From assembly GCA_964458555.1 (NCBI GenBank), contig CAYWJH010000047.1:1-22515 (forward strand): 22,515 nucleotides of DNA, written 5' to 3'. The notes under the pieces are model-generated. The model was given only the letters and a program-made list of their open reading frames with translations. It did not search any database and was not told where the DNA came from. Positions within the stretch are counted from its first letter, which is position 1. Each line of letters opens with the position of its first letter. The translations under genes were made by a program, and so were the position numbers. The stretch is from SLST01 sp964458555. GTDB lineage: Bacteria; Spirochaetota; Spirochaetia; DSM-27196; SLST01. Below are positions 1-7,584 of the stretch, piece after piece.

Positions 1-918
1 CTCCAGTGGATCTTCCACCTGCAGTGGTATTCGCTGCGCGGAGAGGCGGCCGCCTACGGAATCCGGATCATCGGCGATCTGCCCATCTTCGTCGCGCACG
101 ACAGCGCGGATGTGTGGGCGCACCGCGACCTGTTCAAGCTCGACGAGCAGGGCCAGCCCACCGTCGTGGCCGGCGTTCCGCCCGACTACTTCAGCGCGAC
201 CGGACAGCTGTGGGGGAATCCCATCTACGACTGGGAGACGCACCGCGAGAGCGGTTTCGCGTGGTGGACCGACGTGCTCATGAGCAAGTTCTCGCTCTAC
301 GACCACGTCCGCATCGACCACTTCCGCGGATTCGTCGCCTACTGGTCCATCCCGGCAGCCGAGAAGACCGCGCTCAACGGGCAGTGGGTCGCCTCGCCCG
401 GACGCGAGCTGTTCACCGCCGTCCAGGAGCGCGTAGGTCGCCTCCCGGTGATCGCCGAGGACCTTGGGGTCATCACCGGCGACGTGGTCGAGCTCATCGA
501 ACACTTCGACTTCGCGCGGATGAAGGTGCTGCAGTTCGCGTTCAACGCGGACGAGCAGAACGAGTATCTGCCGCACCGCCACGAATTCAACGCGATCGTC
601 TATACGGGCACGCACGACAACGACACCGCCGTCGGCTGGCTCGAATCCGCGCGCGACGGCGACGCCCGGTTCGCGCTCGACTACCTGCGAAGCGACGGAT
701 CCGAGCCCGCCTGGGACTTCATCCGGGGCGCCATCTCCTCGCCCGCGCAGTTCGCCGTGGTTCCGGCTCAGGATTTTCTTTCGCTCGGCAGCGAAGCACG
801 GATGAACGTGCCCGGGACCACCGGCGGGAACTGGGAGTTCCGCCTGCGGCCCGGGCAGTTGAGCGACGCGATCGCACAACGGCTTCGCTCGATGACCGAG
901 CTCTACGGCCGCCTGTAG
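1..918 (+). CDS. malQ: 4-alpha-glucanotransferase (amylomaltase), 3' part
   Basis: Partial: the frame is open from base 1, and 305 codons are visible of a family usually near 500 residues, so the N-terminal part lies outside. MalQ (GH77) moves alpha-1,4-glucan segments between maltodextrins in the cytoplasm. The visible part holds the family motifs in order: GDLPIFVAHDSADVW (about residues 25-39 of the fragment), RIDHFRG with the nucleophile Asp106, AEDLG with the acid/base Glu153, and GTHDNDT with Asp206. The reading frame is intact to TAG at 916-918. The gene sits just upstream of a repressor and an uronate operon, but 118 bp and a separate promoter lie between, so it probably belongs to another unit. 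Function is near certain from the motifs. Confidence 0.96.
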   Translation, partial: LQWIFHLQWYSLRGEAAAYGIRIIGDLPIFVAHDSADVWAHRDLFKLDEQGQPTVVAGVPPDYFSATGQLWGNPIYDWETHRESGFAWWTDVLMSKFSLYDHVRIDHFRGFVAYWSIPAAEKTALNGQWVASPGRELFTAVQERVGRLPVIAEDLGVITGDVVELIEHFDFARMKVLQFAFNADEQNEYLPHRHEFNAIVYTGTHDNDTAVGWLESARDGDARFALDYLRSDGSEPAWDFIRGAISSPAQFAVVPAQDFLSLGSEARMNVPGTTGGNWEFRLRPGQLSDAIAQRLRSMTELYGRL

Positions 919-985
919 CGCCGCCGGCGGTCCGACCGCGATCGATTCCCACTGCCCGACGACCTTCCCCGATAGCCGGATCCAC

Positions 986-1014
986 TTGCACGTTCGTGCG
1001 ACGCGTGCTATTGT
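986..1014 (+). promoter_or_regulatory. putative sigma-70 promoter of the LacI-family gene
   Basis: TTGCAC at 986-991 and TATTGT at 1009-1014 are separated by 17 bp and lie just upstream of the repressor start at 1037. The -10 matches the consensus at four of six positions. The -35 region also carries a short inverted repeat, GCACG-TT-CGTGC at 988-999. Predicted by eye only. Confidence 0.45.
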
Positions 1015-1026
1015 TGCATGCAACAA
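1011..1026 (+). promoter_or_regulatory. perfect 16-bp palindrome, likely LacI-family operator
   Basis: TTGTTGCATGCAACAA is identical to its own reverse complement. It overlaps the putative -10 box and ends next to the ribosome binding site of the repressor gene. That is where an autoregulatory operator would block transcription. Its centre is CATG, not the CG step common in LacI/GalR operators, so binding by the adjacent protein is an inference. Confidence 0.6.
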
Positions 1027-1036
1027 AGGAGCCGCG

Positions 1037-2059
1037 ATGCGCGAAGACACCGACGACGCCAACGACCGCCGCAGCACGCCGAGCGCCCGCGTGACCGTCT
1101 ACGACATCGCGCGCGAGGCGGGCACGTCGACGAGCACCGTCTCGCGCGTCCTGAACGGCTCCGCGCTCATCGCCGCGGGGACGAAGAGCGCGGTCATCGA
1201 AGCGGCAGCGCGGCTCGGCTACACGCGGCGTACGGTACGCAGGCCTTCGGGGCGGTCGGTTCTCAACATCGTCGTCTTTCTGCCGCGCGCCGCCGAGCCG
1301 CACGCGCATCTCTTTTACGACGCGGCCGCGCTCTTCGCCGGAATCCAGGACGGGCTCGGCGAGGAGCGCGCGCATACGATCGCCGCGCTGAACGGCAACC
1401 GCTCGCCCTTCGAGGGCAAGAAGCTCGGCGACATAGACGGGTGCGTCTTTGCCTTCAGCTCTCCACCGCCGGAGATCCGTGAGCTCGTGGCCGAGCGCGG
1501 CATCCCGACGGTGCTCATCAACCGCGTCGACGACGAGCTCGCCTGCGTCGCGAACGACGCGGCCGCCGGAATGCGTGCGATCGCCGGGGAGGTAGCTTCG
1601 CGGAGGCCGGGGGCGAAGCCGGTGTTCGTGAGCGTCGCTACCGCGAACCCGGTAGCGCGCTCGCGGTGGGAGGCGTTGCGCGCGCAGGACGCGTTGCCGG
1701 TCGGCGATGGTGACCGGGTCGAGCTCGAGAGCGTCGCCACGGTCACCCCGGCGGTCGTCGGTCGCCTGCTCGAGACGGGCTACGAGACGTTCGTCTGCGC
1801 GAACGACCTCGTAGCGATCGCCGTCTACGATCGGCTGCGCGAGCTCGGCGTGAGCGTGCCGCGGGAAGTCGGGCTCACTGGTTACGACGCGGCGCCGGTG
1901 CGAGGACTCGTGCGGAGGTCGATCACGACGGTCGACCTCGCGGTCGAGCGGATGGGCCGGGAGGCCGCGGCGCGGCTCGTCGATTCGATTCTCGCCCGCG
2001 AGCAGCCGCGCGGGTGCGATCTGATCCCCGGCGACTTCGTTCGCGGGGAGACGCTGTAG
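1037..2059 (+). CDS. LacI-family transcriptional repressor
   Basis: 340 residues, the normal LacI/GalR length. The N-terminal helix-turn-helix is clear at about residues 19-40 (VTVYDIAREAGTSTSTVSRV, then LNGS), followed by the hinge and a periplasmic-binding-protein-like effector domain (about 75-340), including the typical late motif DVVAIAVY-like (FVCANDLVAIAVYDRLRELG) and VPREVGLTGYD. I chose ATG 1037 because AGGAG at 1027-1031 precedes it by 5 nt; a longer in-frame start at 986 would run through the palindrome and promoter. The gene lies 23 bp upstream of the SDR gene and probably controls the uronate operon, with an intermediate of that pathway as effector (inferred). It may also repress itself through the 1011-1026 palindrome. 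Confidence 0.93.
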   Translation: MREDTDDANDRRSTPSARVTVYDIAREAGTSTSTVSRVLNGSALIAAGTKSAVIEAAARLGYTRRTVRRPSGRSVLNIVVFLPRAAEPHAHLFYDAAALFAGIQDGLGEERAHTIAALNGNRSPFEGKKLGDIDGCVFAFSSPPPEIRELVAERGIPTVLINRVDDELACVANDAAAGMRAIAGEVASRRPGAKPVFVSVATANPVARSRWEALRAQDALPVGDGDRVELESVATVTPAVVGRLLETGYETFVCANDLVAIAVYDRLRELGVSVPREVGLTGYDAAPVRGLVRRSITTVDLAVERMGREAAARLVDSILAREQPRGCDLIPGDFVRGETL

Positions 2060-2082
2060 GAGCGGCGGAAAAGGAGAAGGAT

Positions 2083-2877
2083 ATGGGAATCATGCTGGTC
2101 ACCGGTGCGAGCCGGGGCATAGGCGCCGGGATCGCGCGCGAGCTCGCGCGCGCGGGCCACGAGGTGGCGATCCACTACAACGGAAACCGCGACGCGGCGA
2201 GCGCGGTCGCCGAGGAGTGCCGAGAGCTCTCCGGTGGCGAGGCGCAGGTCTTCCAGGCCAACATAGGCGTCGCCGCCGACCGCGAGCGGCTCGTCGACGA
2301 AGTCACCACGGCGTTCGGGCGGATCGACGGCTTGGTCAACAACGCCGGCATCGCGCCGCGCAAGCGCGACGACATCGTCTACGCCGAGGAGGAGATCTTC
2401 GACGAGGTGATGCAGGTAAACCTCAACGGGCCGTATTTCCTCACGCAGCTCGTCGCGCGACGGTGGCTGGGCGAGGGCTCGGCCTCGTCCGCGCAGGCGG
2501 ACGGGGCCGCCCCGTCGTTCCCGCGCCGCGTCGTCTTCGTCACCTCGGTGAGCGCGGTGATGGTCTCGACGAACCGCGGCGAGTACTGCGTGAGTAAGGC
2601 CGGGCTCGCGATGGCCGCGCAGCTCTTCGCGGCGCGGCTCGCCGGCGAGGGTATTGGCGTGTTCGAGATCCGCCCCGGCATCACGCAAACCGACATGACC
2701 GCCGGCGTCACCGAGAAGTACGACCGCCTGATCGGCGAGGGGCTCGTGCCGCAGGGGCGGTGGGGCTTCCCGAGCGACACCGGTGCCGCGGTGCGCGCGA
2801 TCATGGATGGCGCGCTCGACTTCTCGCCGGGGTCGGTGCTCTATACCGACGGCGGGCTGCACATCTCGCGCCTGTAG
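2083..2877 (+). CDS. SDR-family oxidoreductase (sugar-acid dehydrogenase candidate)
   Basis: 264-residue classical short-chain dehydrogenase. It has the dinucleotide motif TGASRGIG (7-14), NNAG (86-89), Asn113, and the catalytic triad Ser155, Tyr168, Lys172 (YCVSK). AAGGAG at 2071-2076 sits 6 nt before the ATG. Such proteins are often labelled 3-ketoacyl-ACP reductase, but the neighbours (uronyl hydrolase, KDG kinase, KDPG aldolase) argue for a sugar-acid substrate, possibly the KduD/DhuD-type step that yields 2-keto-3-deoxygluconate. It does not show the usual KduD N-terminus, so the exact substrate is open. A Ser/Ala/Gly-rich loop (about 130-146) before the catalytic strand looks like a lineage insertion. 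First gene after the repressor, and likely cotranscribed with it. Confidence 0.88.
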   Translation: MGIMLVTGASRGIGAGIARELARAGHEVAIHYNGNRDAASAVAEECRELSGGEAQVFQANIGVAADRERLVDEVTTAFGRIDGLVNNAGIAPRKRDDIVYAEEEIFDEVMQVNLNGPYFLTQLVARRWLGEGSASSAQADGAAPSFPRRVVFVTSVSAVMVSTNRGEYCVSKAGLAMAAQLFAARLAGEGIGVFEIRPGITQTDMTAGVTEKYDRLIGEGLVPQGRWGFPSDTGAAVRAIMDGALDFSPGSVLYTDGGLHISRL

Positions 2878-2931
2878 GCGGCCCCTCCGGGCGCATCAAC
2901 AATTTCGGCACCAGACCGAAAGGAGTAGGCA

Positions 2932-4350
2932 ATGATAGCGATCGATCAGGACATCACCCCGGAAGGCCTCACCGACGGGCTCGACCGGCTCTGGAAGATC
3001 TCGGCGAAGTCGATCGGTCTGCTGAAAGACCGATGGGACCCGACTTCCGGGACGCCGGTCTTCACGCAGGCGGGCGCGTACACGAGCCGCGGCTGGACCG
3101 AGTGGACGCAAGGCTTCCAGTACGGGTGCGCGCTCCTGCTCTTCGAGGCGACCGGTGAGGAGCGCTGGCTCGACTACGGCCGCGAGGAGACGGTGCGGCG
3201 GATGGCCCCGCACGTGACGCACATCGGCGTGCACGACCACGGCTTCAACAACGTGAGTACGTACGGGAACCTGCTGCGCATGATGGCCGAAGGCACGATC
3301 CCCGAGGACGAGTGGCAGCGCGAGTACTACGAGCTCGCGCTCAAGCTCTCCGGCGCCGTGCAGGCGAGCCGATGGACGCCGCTTCCCGATGGCATCGGCT
3401 ACGTGTGCAGCTTCAACGGGGCGCACAGCCTCTTCTCGGACACGATCCGCACGATGCGCGCGCTCGCGCTCGCGCACCAGCTCGGCCACGTGCTCATGGG
3501 CGAGCAGGACGAGAAGATCTCGCTCCTTCGCAGACTCCTCCAGCACGCCGAGGCGACCGCCCGGTACAACGTCTACTTCGGCGGGAGCCCCGAGGGGTCC
3601 GGGCGTGACGCCTACGACATCCGCGGGCGGGTCGTGCACGAGAGCATCTTCAACGTGGATTCGGGGGCGTACCGATGTCCCTCCACGCAGCAGGGCTATT
3701 CGCCCTTCACGACGTGGACGCGCGGACACTCGTGGGTACTCGCCGGCTACCCCGAGGAGCTCGAGTGGCTCGACACCCTCACCGACGCGGACATCCAGGC
3801 GAGCGGCTACGGCGCCTCGCGCGTCGCAGACGTCCGCGAGCGCTTCCTCGCGGTCGCGCGCGCGGCCGCCGACTTCTACGTCGAGCAGACCCCCACCGAC
3901 GGGATCCCGTACTGGGACACCGGCGCGCCGGGGCTCGCGAAGATGGGCGACTACCTCGACCGCCCGGCCGACCCGTTCAACGAGCACGAGCCGGCCGACA
4001 GCTCGGCGGCGGCGATCAGCGCGCAGGGCCTCATCCGCCTGGGTCGCTACCTCGCAGCGCACGGCGACGAGGAGGCAGGCAGCCGCTACACGCAGACGGG
4101 GCTCACCGTGGCGAAGACGCTGCTCGACGACCCCTACCTCGCGACGAACGACAAGCACGAGGGCATCCTGCTGCACACCGTCTACCACCGACCCAACGGG
4201 TGGGACTACGTGGCGCCCGGGCAGAAGGTGCCCAACGGCGAGTCGGCGATGTGGGGCGACTACCACATCATGGAGCTCGGGCTCATGCTCAAGCGCATGG
4301 CCGACGGCGGCGAGCCGCAGCGCTTCTTCGACATCGGGAGGACCTCATGA
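2932..4350 (+). CDS. GH88-like unsaturated uronyl hydrolase
   Basis: 472 residues, no signal peptide, so probably cytoplasmic. The protein resembles GH88 unsaturated glucuronyl hydrolases, which hydrate the 4,5-double bond of lyase-made oligosaccharides and release an unsaturated uronic acid. Matching blocks are WTEWTQGFQYG (55-65), HDHGF with Asp102 where the family has its first catalytic Asp, SLFSDTIRTM with Asp170 at the second catalytic Asp, TRGHSW (263-268), PADSSAAAISAQGL (355-368) and a C-terminal HTVYHRPNG...WGDYHIMELG. It is longer than the roughly 380-residue Bacillus enzyme. AGGAG lies 6 nt before the ATG. Its stop overlaps the next start (ATGA at 4347-4350), implying translational coupling. 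GH88 versus the related GH105 cannot be settled by eye; glycosidic substrate unknown. Confidence 0.8.
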   Translation: MIAIDQDITPEGLTDGLDRLWKISAKSIGLLKDRWDPTSGTPVFTQAGAYTSRGWTEWTQGFQYGCALLLFEATGEERWLDYGREETVRRMAPHVTHIGVHDHGFNNVSTYGNLLRMMAEGTIPEDEWQREYYELALKLSGAVQASRWTPLPDGIGYVCSFNGAHSLFSDTIRTMRALALAHQLGHVLMGEQDEKISLLRRLLQHAEATARYNVYFGGSPEGSGRDAYDIRGRVVHESIFNVDSGAYRCPSTQQGYSPFTTWTRGHSWVLAGYPEELEWLDTLTDADIQASGYGASRVADVRERFLAVARAAADFYVEQTPTDGIPYWDTGAPGLAKMGDYLDRPADPFNEHEPADSSAAAISAQGLIRLGRYLAAHGDEEAGSRYTQTGLTVAKTLLDDPYLATNDKHEGILLHTVYHRPNGWDYVAPGQKVPNGESAMWGDYHIMELGLMLKRMADGGEPQRFFDIGRTS

Positions 4351-5255
4351 GCGACGCGACGAACGGATGGCCGGCGCCGTCGAGCCGGGAGCGGCTCTGC
4401 GTGCACACCGCGACGACGAGGCCGTTGCCGCTCGAGGTCGCCGTGGACGAGTACCTCGCCGCCGGCGTGCACGGCATCACCGTCTGGCGCGACGCGCTCG
4501 CCGGGCGCAACGTCTACGAGGCCGGCGAGCGCATCCGCGGTGCCGGCCTGGAAGTCGTCTCGCTCTGCCGTGGCGGGTTCTTCGTGAGCCCGAGCGAGGA
4601 CAAACGAAAGGAGGCGATCGAGGAGAACCGGGCGATCGTCCGCGAGGCCGCCGAGCTGGGGGCCCCGCTCATCGTCCTCGTCGTCGGGGCCGACCCGGAG
4701 GTGCCCCTGCCGGCCGCGCGCGAGCAGATCCGGGAGGGGATCGAGGCGACCCTCCCGCTCGCCGAGGAGCTGGGGGTGCGCCTCGCGATCGAGCCGTTGC
4801 ACCCCATGTACGCGGACACCCGCAGCGCCGTCACCGACATCGCCACGGCGAACGACCTGTGCGACCGCATCGGCTCGCCGTGGGTGGGCGTGGCGGTCGA
4901 CGTCTACCACCTCTGGTTCGACCCGCTGCTCCAAGAGGGGATCGCGCGCGCCGGGTCGGCCGGGCCGATCTCGGGGCGCACCGCCGGGCGCTCGGGTGCC
5001 GCCGGCGACGACGCGTCCGCCGGGCGCATCTTCGCCTTTCACGTCTGCGACTGGCGAACGCCCACACGCGACCTGCTGACCGACCGCGGGCTCATGGGCG
5101 AGGGCTGCATCGACATCCCACGGATCCGCGGCTGGATCGAGGAGGCGGGCTTCGACGGTTTCAACGAGGTGGAGATCTTCTCCACCGAATACTGGGCGCT
5201 CGACCAGCGCGCCTATCTGACGAAGATCGTGAGCGCCTACGAGGCGCACGTGTAG
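4347..5255 (+). CDS. TIM-barrel sugar (phosphate) isomerase/epimerase
   Basis: 302 residues of the xylose-isomerase-like TIM-barrel family, AP endonuclease 2 superfamily. Likely metal ligands are visible at the ends of successive strands: Glu149 (IEPLHP), Asp185 and His188 (VDVYHLW), His232 (FHVCDW) and Glu276 (NEVEIFS). Family members isomerise or epimerise free or modified sugars. Here the enzyme could supply the missing isomerase step (KduI role) or act with the following dehydrogenase; this is inference. A Gly/Ala/Ser-rich insertion (about 200-227) interrupts the barrel between the Asp185 and His232 strands. The ATG overlaps the hydrolase stop as ATGA, and the gap to the next gene is 10 bp, so it is firmly in the operon. 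Confidence 0.85.
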   Translation: MSDATNGWPAPSSRERLCVHTATTRPLPLEVAVDEYLAAGVHGITVWRDALAGRNVYEAGERIRGAGLEVVSLCRGGFFVSPSEDKRKEAIEENRAIVREAAELGAPLIVLVVGADPEVPLPAAREQIREGIEATLPLAEELGVRLAIEPLHPMYADTRSAVTDIATANDLCDRIGSPWVGVAVDVYHLWFDPLLQEGIARAGSAGPISGRTAGRSGAAGDDASAGRIFAFHVCDWRTPTRDLLTDRGLMGEGCIDIPRIRGWIEEAGFDGFNEVEIFSTEYWALDQRAYLTKIVSAYEAHV

Positions 5256-5265
5256 AGGAGTGAAC

Positions 5266-6408
5266 ATGGACAAGCATATTGGCGTAGTCATGAACGGCGT
5301 CACCGGGCGCATGGGGACCAACCAGCACCTCATCCGCAGCATCCTCGCGATCCGGTCGCAGGGCGGGGTCGTCGCGCAGAACGGCGACCGTATCATCCCG
5401 GAGCCCATCCTCGTGGGGCGCAACGAGCAGAAGCTCGCGCGGCTCGCTGCGGCGCACGGCGTGGAGCGCTACACCACCGATCTCGACGGCGCGCTCTCAG
5501 ACGACACCGCGCCCGTCTACTTCGACAGCGCGAAGACCGAGCTGCGCTCGGCAGGCGTGGGCAAGGCGATCGAAGCCGGCAAGGCTATCTACTGCGAGAA
5601 GCCGACCGCGACCAACCTCGCCGACGCCGTAGCGCTCGCGCAGAAGGCGAAGGACGCGGGCGTCAAGAACGGCGTCGTACAGGACAAGCTGTGGCTGCCG
5701 GGGCTCCTGAAGCTGCGCTACCTCATCGACACCGGTTTCTTCGGCCGGATCCTCGCCGTCCGCGGCGAGTTCGGCTACTGGGTCTTCGACGGCTTTCACC
5801 AGCCCACGCAGCGCCCGAGCTGGAACTACCGCAAGGAGGACGGCGGCGGGATCATGATCGACATGTTCTGCCACTGGCGCTACGTGATCGACAACCTCTT
5901 CGGCAACATCACGAGCCTCCAGGCGATCGGCACGACGCTCATCCCCGAACGGCTCGACGAACGGGGCGAGAAGTACAGCTGCACCGCAGACGACGCCGCC
6001 TACGGCACCTTCGAGCTCGAGAACGGCGTCATCTGCCAGTTCAACAGCTCGTGGCAGGTCCGCGTCCGCCGCGACGACCTCCTCACGGTCCAGGTCGACG
6101 GTACCAAGGGCACCGCCGTCGCCGGCCTCACGCAGTGCTACGTGCAGCCCGACGCGACGACCCCGAAGCCGGTGTGGAACCCCGACCTCGAGAGCCCCAT
6201 CGACTACTTCGCCGACTGGAAGGCGATGCCCCAGCGCGACCCGAACGAGAACGCGTTCAAGGCGCAGTGGGAGCTCTTCCTGAAGCACGTCGTCGACGAC
6301 GTGCCGTTCCCCTGGGACCTCACCGAGGGTGCGAAGGGCGTGCAGCTCGCCGAGCTGGGGATGAAGTCCTGGCGGGAACGGAAGTGGCTCGAGGTGCCTA
6401 AGCTGTAG
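5266..6408 (+). CDS. Gfo/Idh/MocA-family NAD(P)-dependent oxidoreductase
   Basis: 380 residues. The Rossmann motif is atypical (GVVMNGVTGRMG, 6-17), resembling the GxxGRMG of DapB. The family catalytic motif is CEKPTA with Lys112, and the second-domain motif is DMFCHW with Asp199 and His203. The start is ATG 5266 with AGGAG at 5256-5260, 5 nt upstream; an in-frame GTG at 5260 overlaps that site and is rejected. These enzymes oxidise or reduce sugars, inositols or uronates at a hydroxyl or keto carbon. The gene directly follows the isomerase, and I recall this distinctive subfamily (MNGVTGRMGTNQH start) accompanying such isomerases and LacI regulators elsewhere. The exact substrate cannot be read from sequence. 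Confidence 0.87.
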   Translation: MDKHIGVVMNGVTGRMGTNQHLIRSILAIRSQGGVVAQNGDRIIPEPILVGRNEQKLARLAAAHGVERYTTDLDGALSDDTAPVYFDSAKTELRSAGVGKAIEAGKAIYCEKPTATNLADAVALAQKAKDAGVKNGVVQDKLWLPGLLKLRYLIDTGFFGRILAVRGEFGYWVFDGFHQPTQRPSWNYRKEDGGGIMIDMFCHWRYVIDNLFGNITSLQAIGTTLIPERLDERGEKYSCTADDAAYGTFELENGVICQFNSSWQVRVRRDDLLTVQVDGTKGTAVAGLTQCYVQPDATTPKPVWNPDLESPIDYFADWKAMPQRDPNENAFKAQWELFLKHVVDDVPFPWDLTEGAKGVQLAELGMKSWRERKWLEVPKL

Positions 6409-6425
6409 ACGCGCCGCGCAACCCT

Positions 6426-6455
6426 TTGCGAGGCGACCGCCAGGAGTGGTAGAGT
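6426..6455 (+). promoter_or_regulatory. possible internal promoter before the KDG kinase gene
   Basis: TTGCGA at 6426-6431 and TAGAGT at 6450-6455 are separated by 18 bp, inside the largest gap of the operon (69 bp). Transcription would begin about 15 nt before the ATG at 6478. A second promoter here would let the kinase and aldolase be expressed apart from the upstream genes. Weak evidence, by eye. Confidence 0.3.
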
Positions 6456-6477
6456 AGTCGCACCGACAGGAGGAATC

Positions 6478-7584
6478 ATGGCATCCCATTCCCTACCCAT
6501 CCGACCGGCCGACGAGTGCCTCTGGGACGAGGTTTCGCTCGGCGAGATCATGCTGCGACTCGACCCCGGCGAGCGGCGGATCAAGTCTACGCGCGCCTTC
6601 ACCGTCTGGGAGGGTGGCGGCGAGTACAACGTCGCGCGAGGCCTGCGTCGCGCGTTCAACCAGACGACCGCGGTGGTCACCGCGATCCCGCGCAACGACG
6701 TGGGCCTGCTGCTCGAGGACCTGCTGCTGCAGGGCGGCGTCGACCTGCGCCACGTGAAGTGGGTCGACTACGACGGGATCGGGCGCGACAACCGCGTGGG
6801 TCTCAACTTCACCGAGCGCGGGTTCGGCGTTCGCGGTGCGCTCGGCGTATCGGACCGCGCGCACTCGGCGGCGAGCGCGCTGAAGAAGGGCGACATCGAC
6901 TGGGACGCGATCTTCGGTGCCGAAGGCGCGCGGTGGTTCCACTGCGGCGGGATCTACGCGGCGCTCTCCGAGACGACGCCGGACGTCGTGATCGAGGCGA
7001 TGAAGAGCGCGCACGAACACGGCACGATCGTCAGCTACGACCTCAACTACCGTTCGTCGCTCTGGAAGACGAACGGAGGCAAGGCAAAGGCTCAGGAGAT
7101 CAACCGCGAGATCGCCAAGTACGTCGACGTGATGATCGGCAACGAGGAAGACTTCACCGCCTCGCTCGGTTTCGAGGTCGAGGGCCTCGACGAGACGGTG
7201 ACCGGTCTCGACCCGGCGAAGTTCAAGTCGATGATCAAGCGCGTGGTCTCCGAGTTCCCGAACTTCAAGGCGGTCGCGACGACGCTGCGCGACGTCCGGT
7301 CGGCGACGTACAACGACTGGAGCGCCGTGCTCTACCACGACGGTGAGTTCCACCAGGCTCAGCAGCGCGAGAACCTCGAGATCCTCGACCGCGTCGGCGG
7401 CGGCGACAGCTTCGCGAGCGGCCTCATCTACGGCTTTCTGTCGGGCAAGGACGCGCAGGAGTGCGTCGAGTACGGCGCCGCGCACGGCGCGCTCGCGATG
7501 ACCACGCCCGGCGACACGTCGATGGCGTCGCTCGCGGAGGTCGAGAAGCTCGTCGGCGGCGGAAGCGCGAGGGTAGAACGATGA
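6478..7584 (+). CDS. kdgK: 2-keto-3-deoxygluconate kinase, PfkB family
   Basis: 368-residue PfkB/ribokinase-family sugar kinase. It has the substrate-side motif GGGEYNVARGL (46-56), the NEEDF motif (222-226) and the C-terminal signature DRVGGGDSFASGL (304-316) with catalytic Asp310. The specificity call for 2-keto-3-deoxygluconate rests on overall resemblance plus the next gene, a KDPG aldolase, which uses the product. AGGAGG at 6468-6473 precedes the ATG closely. The start of the aldolase gene overlaps its stop (ATGA at 7581-7584). A fructokinase or other ketose kinase is the alternative, but the pairing makes KDG kinase the better call. Confidence 0.87.
   Translation: MASHSLPIRPADECLWDEVSLGEIMLRLDPGERRIKSTRAFTVWEGGGEYNVARGLRRAFNQTTAVVTAIPRNDVGLLLEDLLLQGGVDLRHVKWVDYDGIGRDNRVGLNFTERGFGVRGALGVSDRAHSAASALKKGDIDWDAIFGAEGARWFHCGGIYAALSETTPDVVIEAMKSAHEHGTIVSYDLNYRSSLWKTNGGKAKAQEINREIAKYVDVMIGNEEDFTASLGFEVEGLDETVTGLDPAKFKSMIKRVVSEFPNFKAVATTLRDVRSATYNDWSAVLYHDGEFHQAQQRENLEILDRVGGGDSFASGLIYGFLSGKDAQECVEYGAAHGALAMTTPGDTSMASLAEVEKLVGGGSARVER

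Noticed and set aside
921..940. GC-rich inverted repeats after malQ (CCGCCGGCGG and GCGGT-CCG-ACCGC) as a terminator
   Set aside because: Stems are short or overlapping, and no T-run follows; such repeats are frequent by chance in DNA this GC-rich.
986..1036. Upstream in-frame start of the LacI-family gene at 986
   Set aside because: It would place coding sequence across the promoter and the palindrome. The ATG at 1037 has a proper AGGAG and yields the normal family N-terminus.
2896..4266. Long antisense frame opposite the GH88-like gene, and similar long frames opposite or out of frame with most other genes
   Set aside because: These arise from the GC-rich third positions of the real genes. 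Their products are Arg/Pro/Ala-rich with no recognisable domain.
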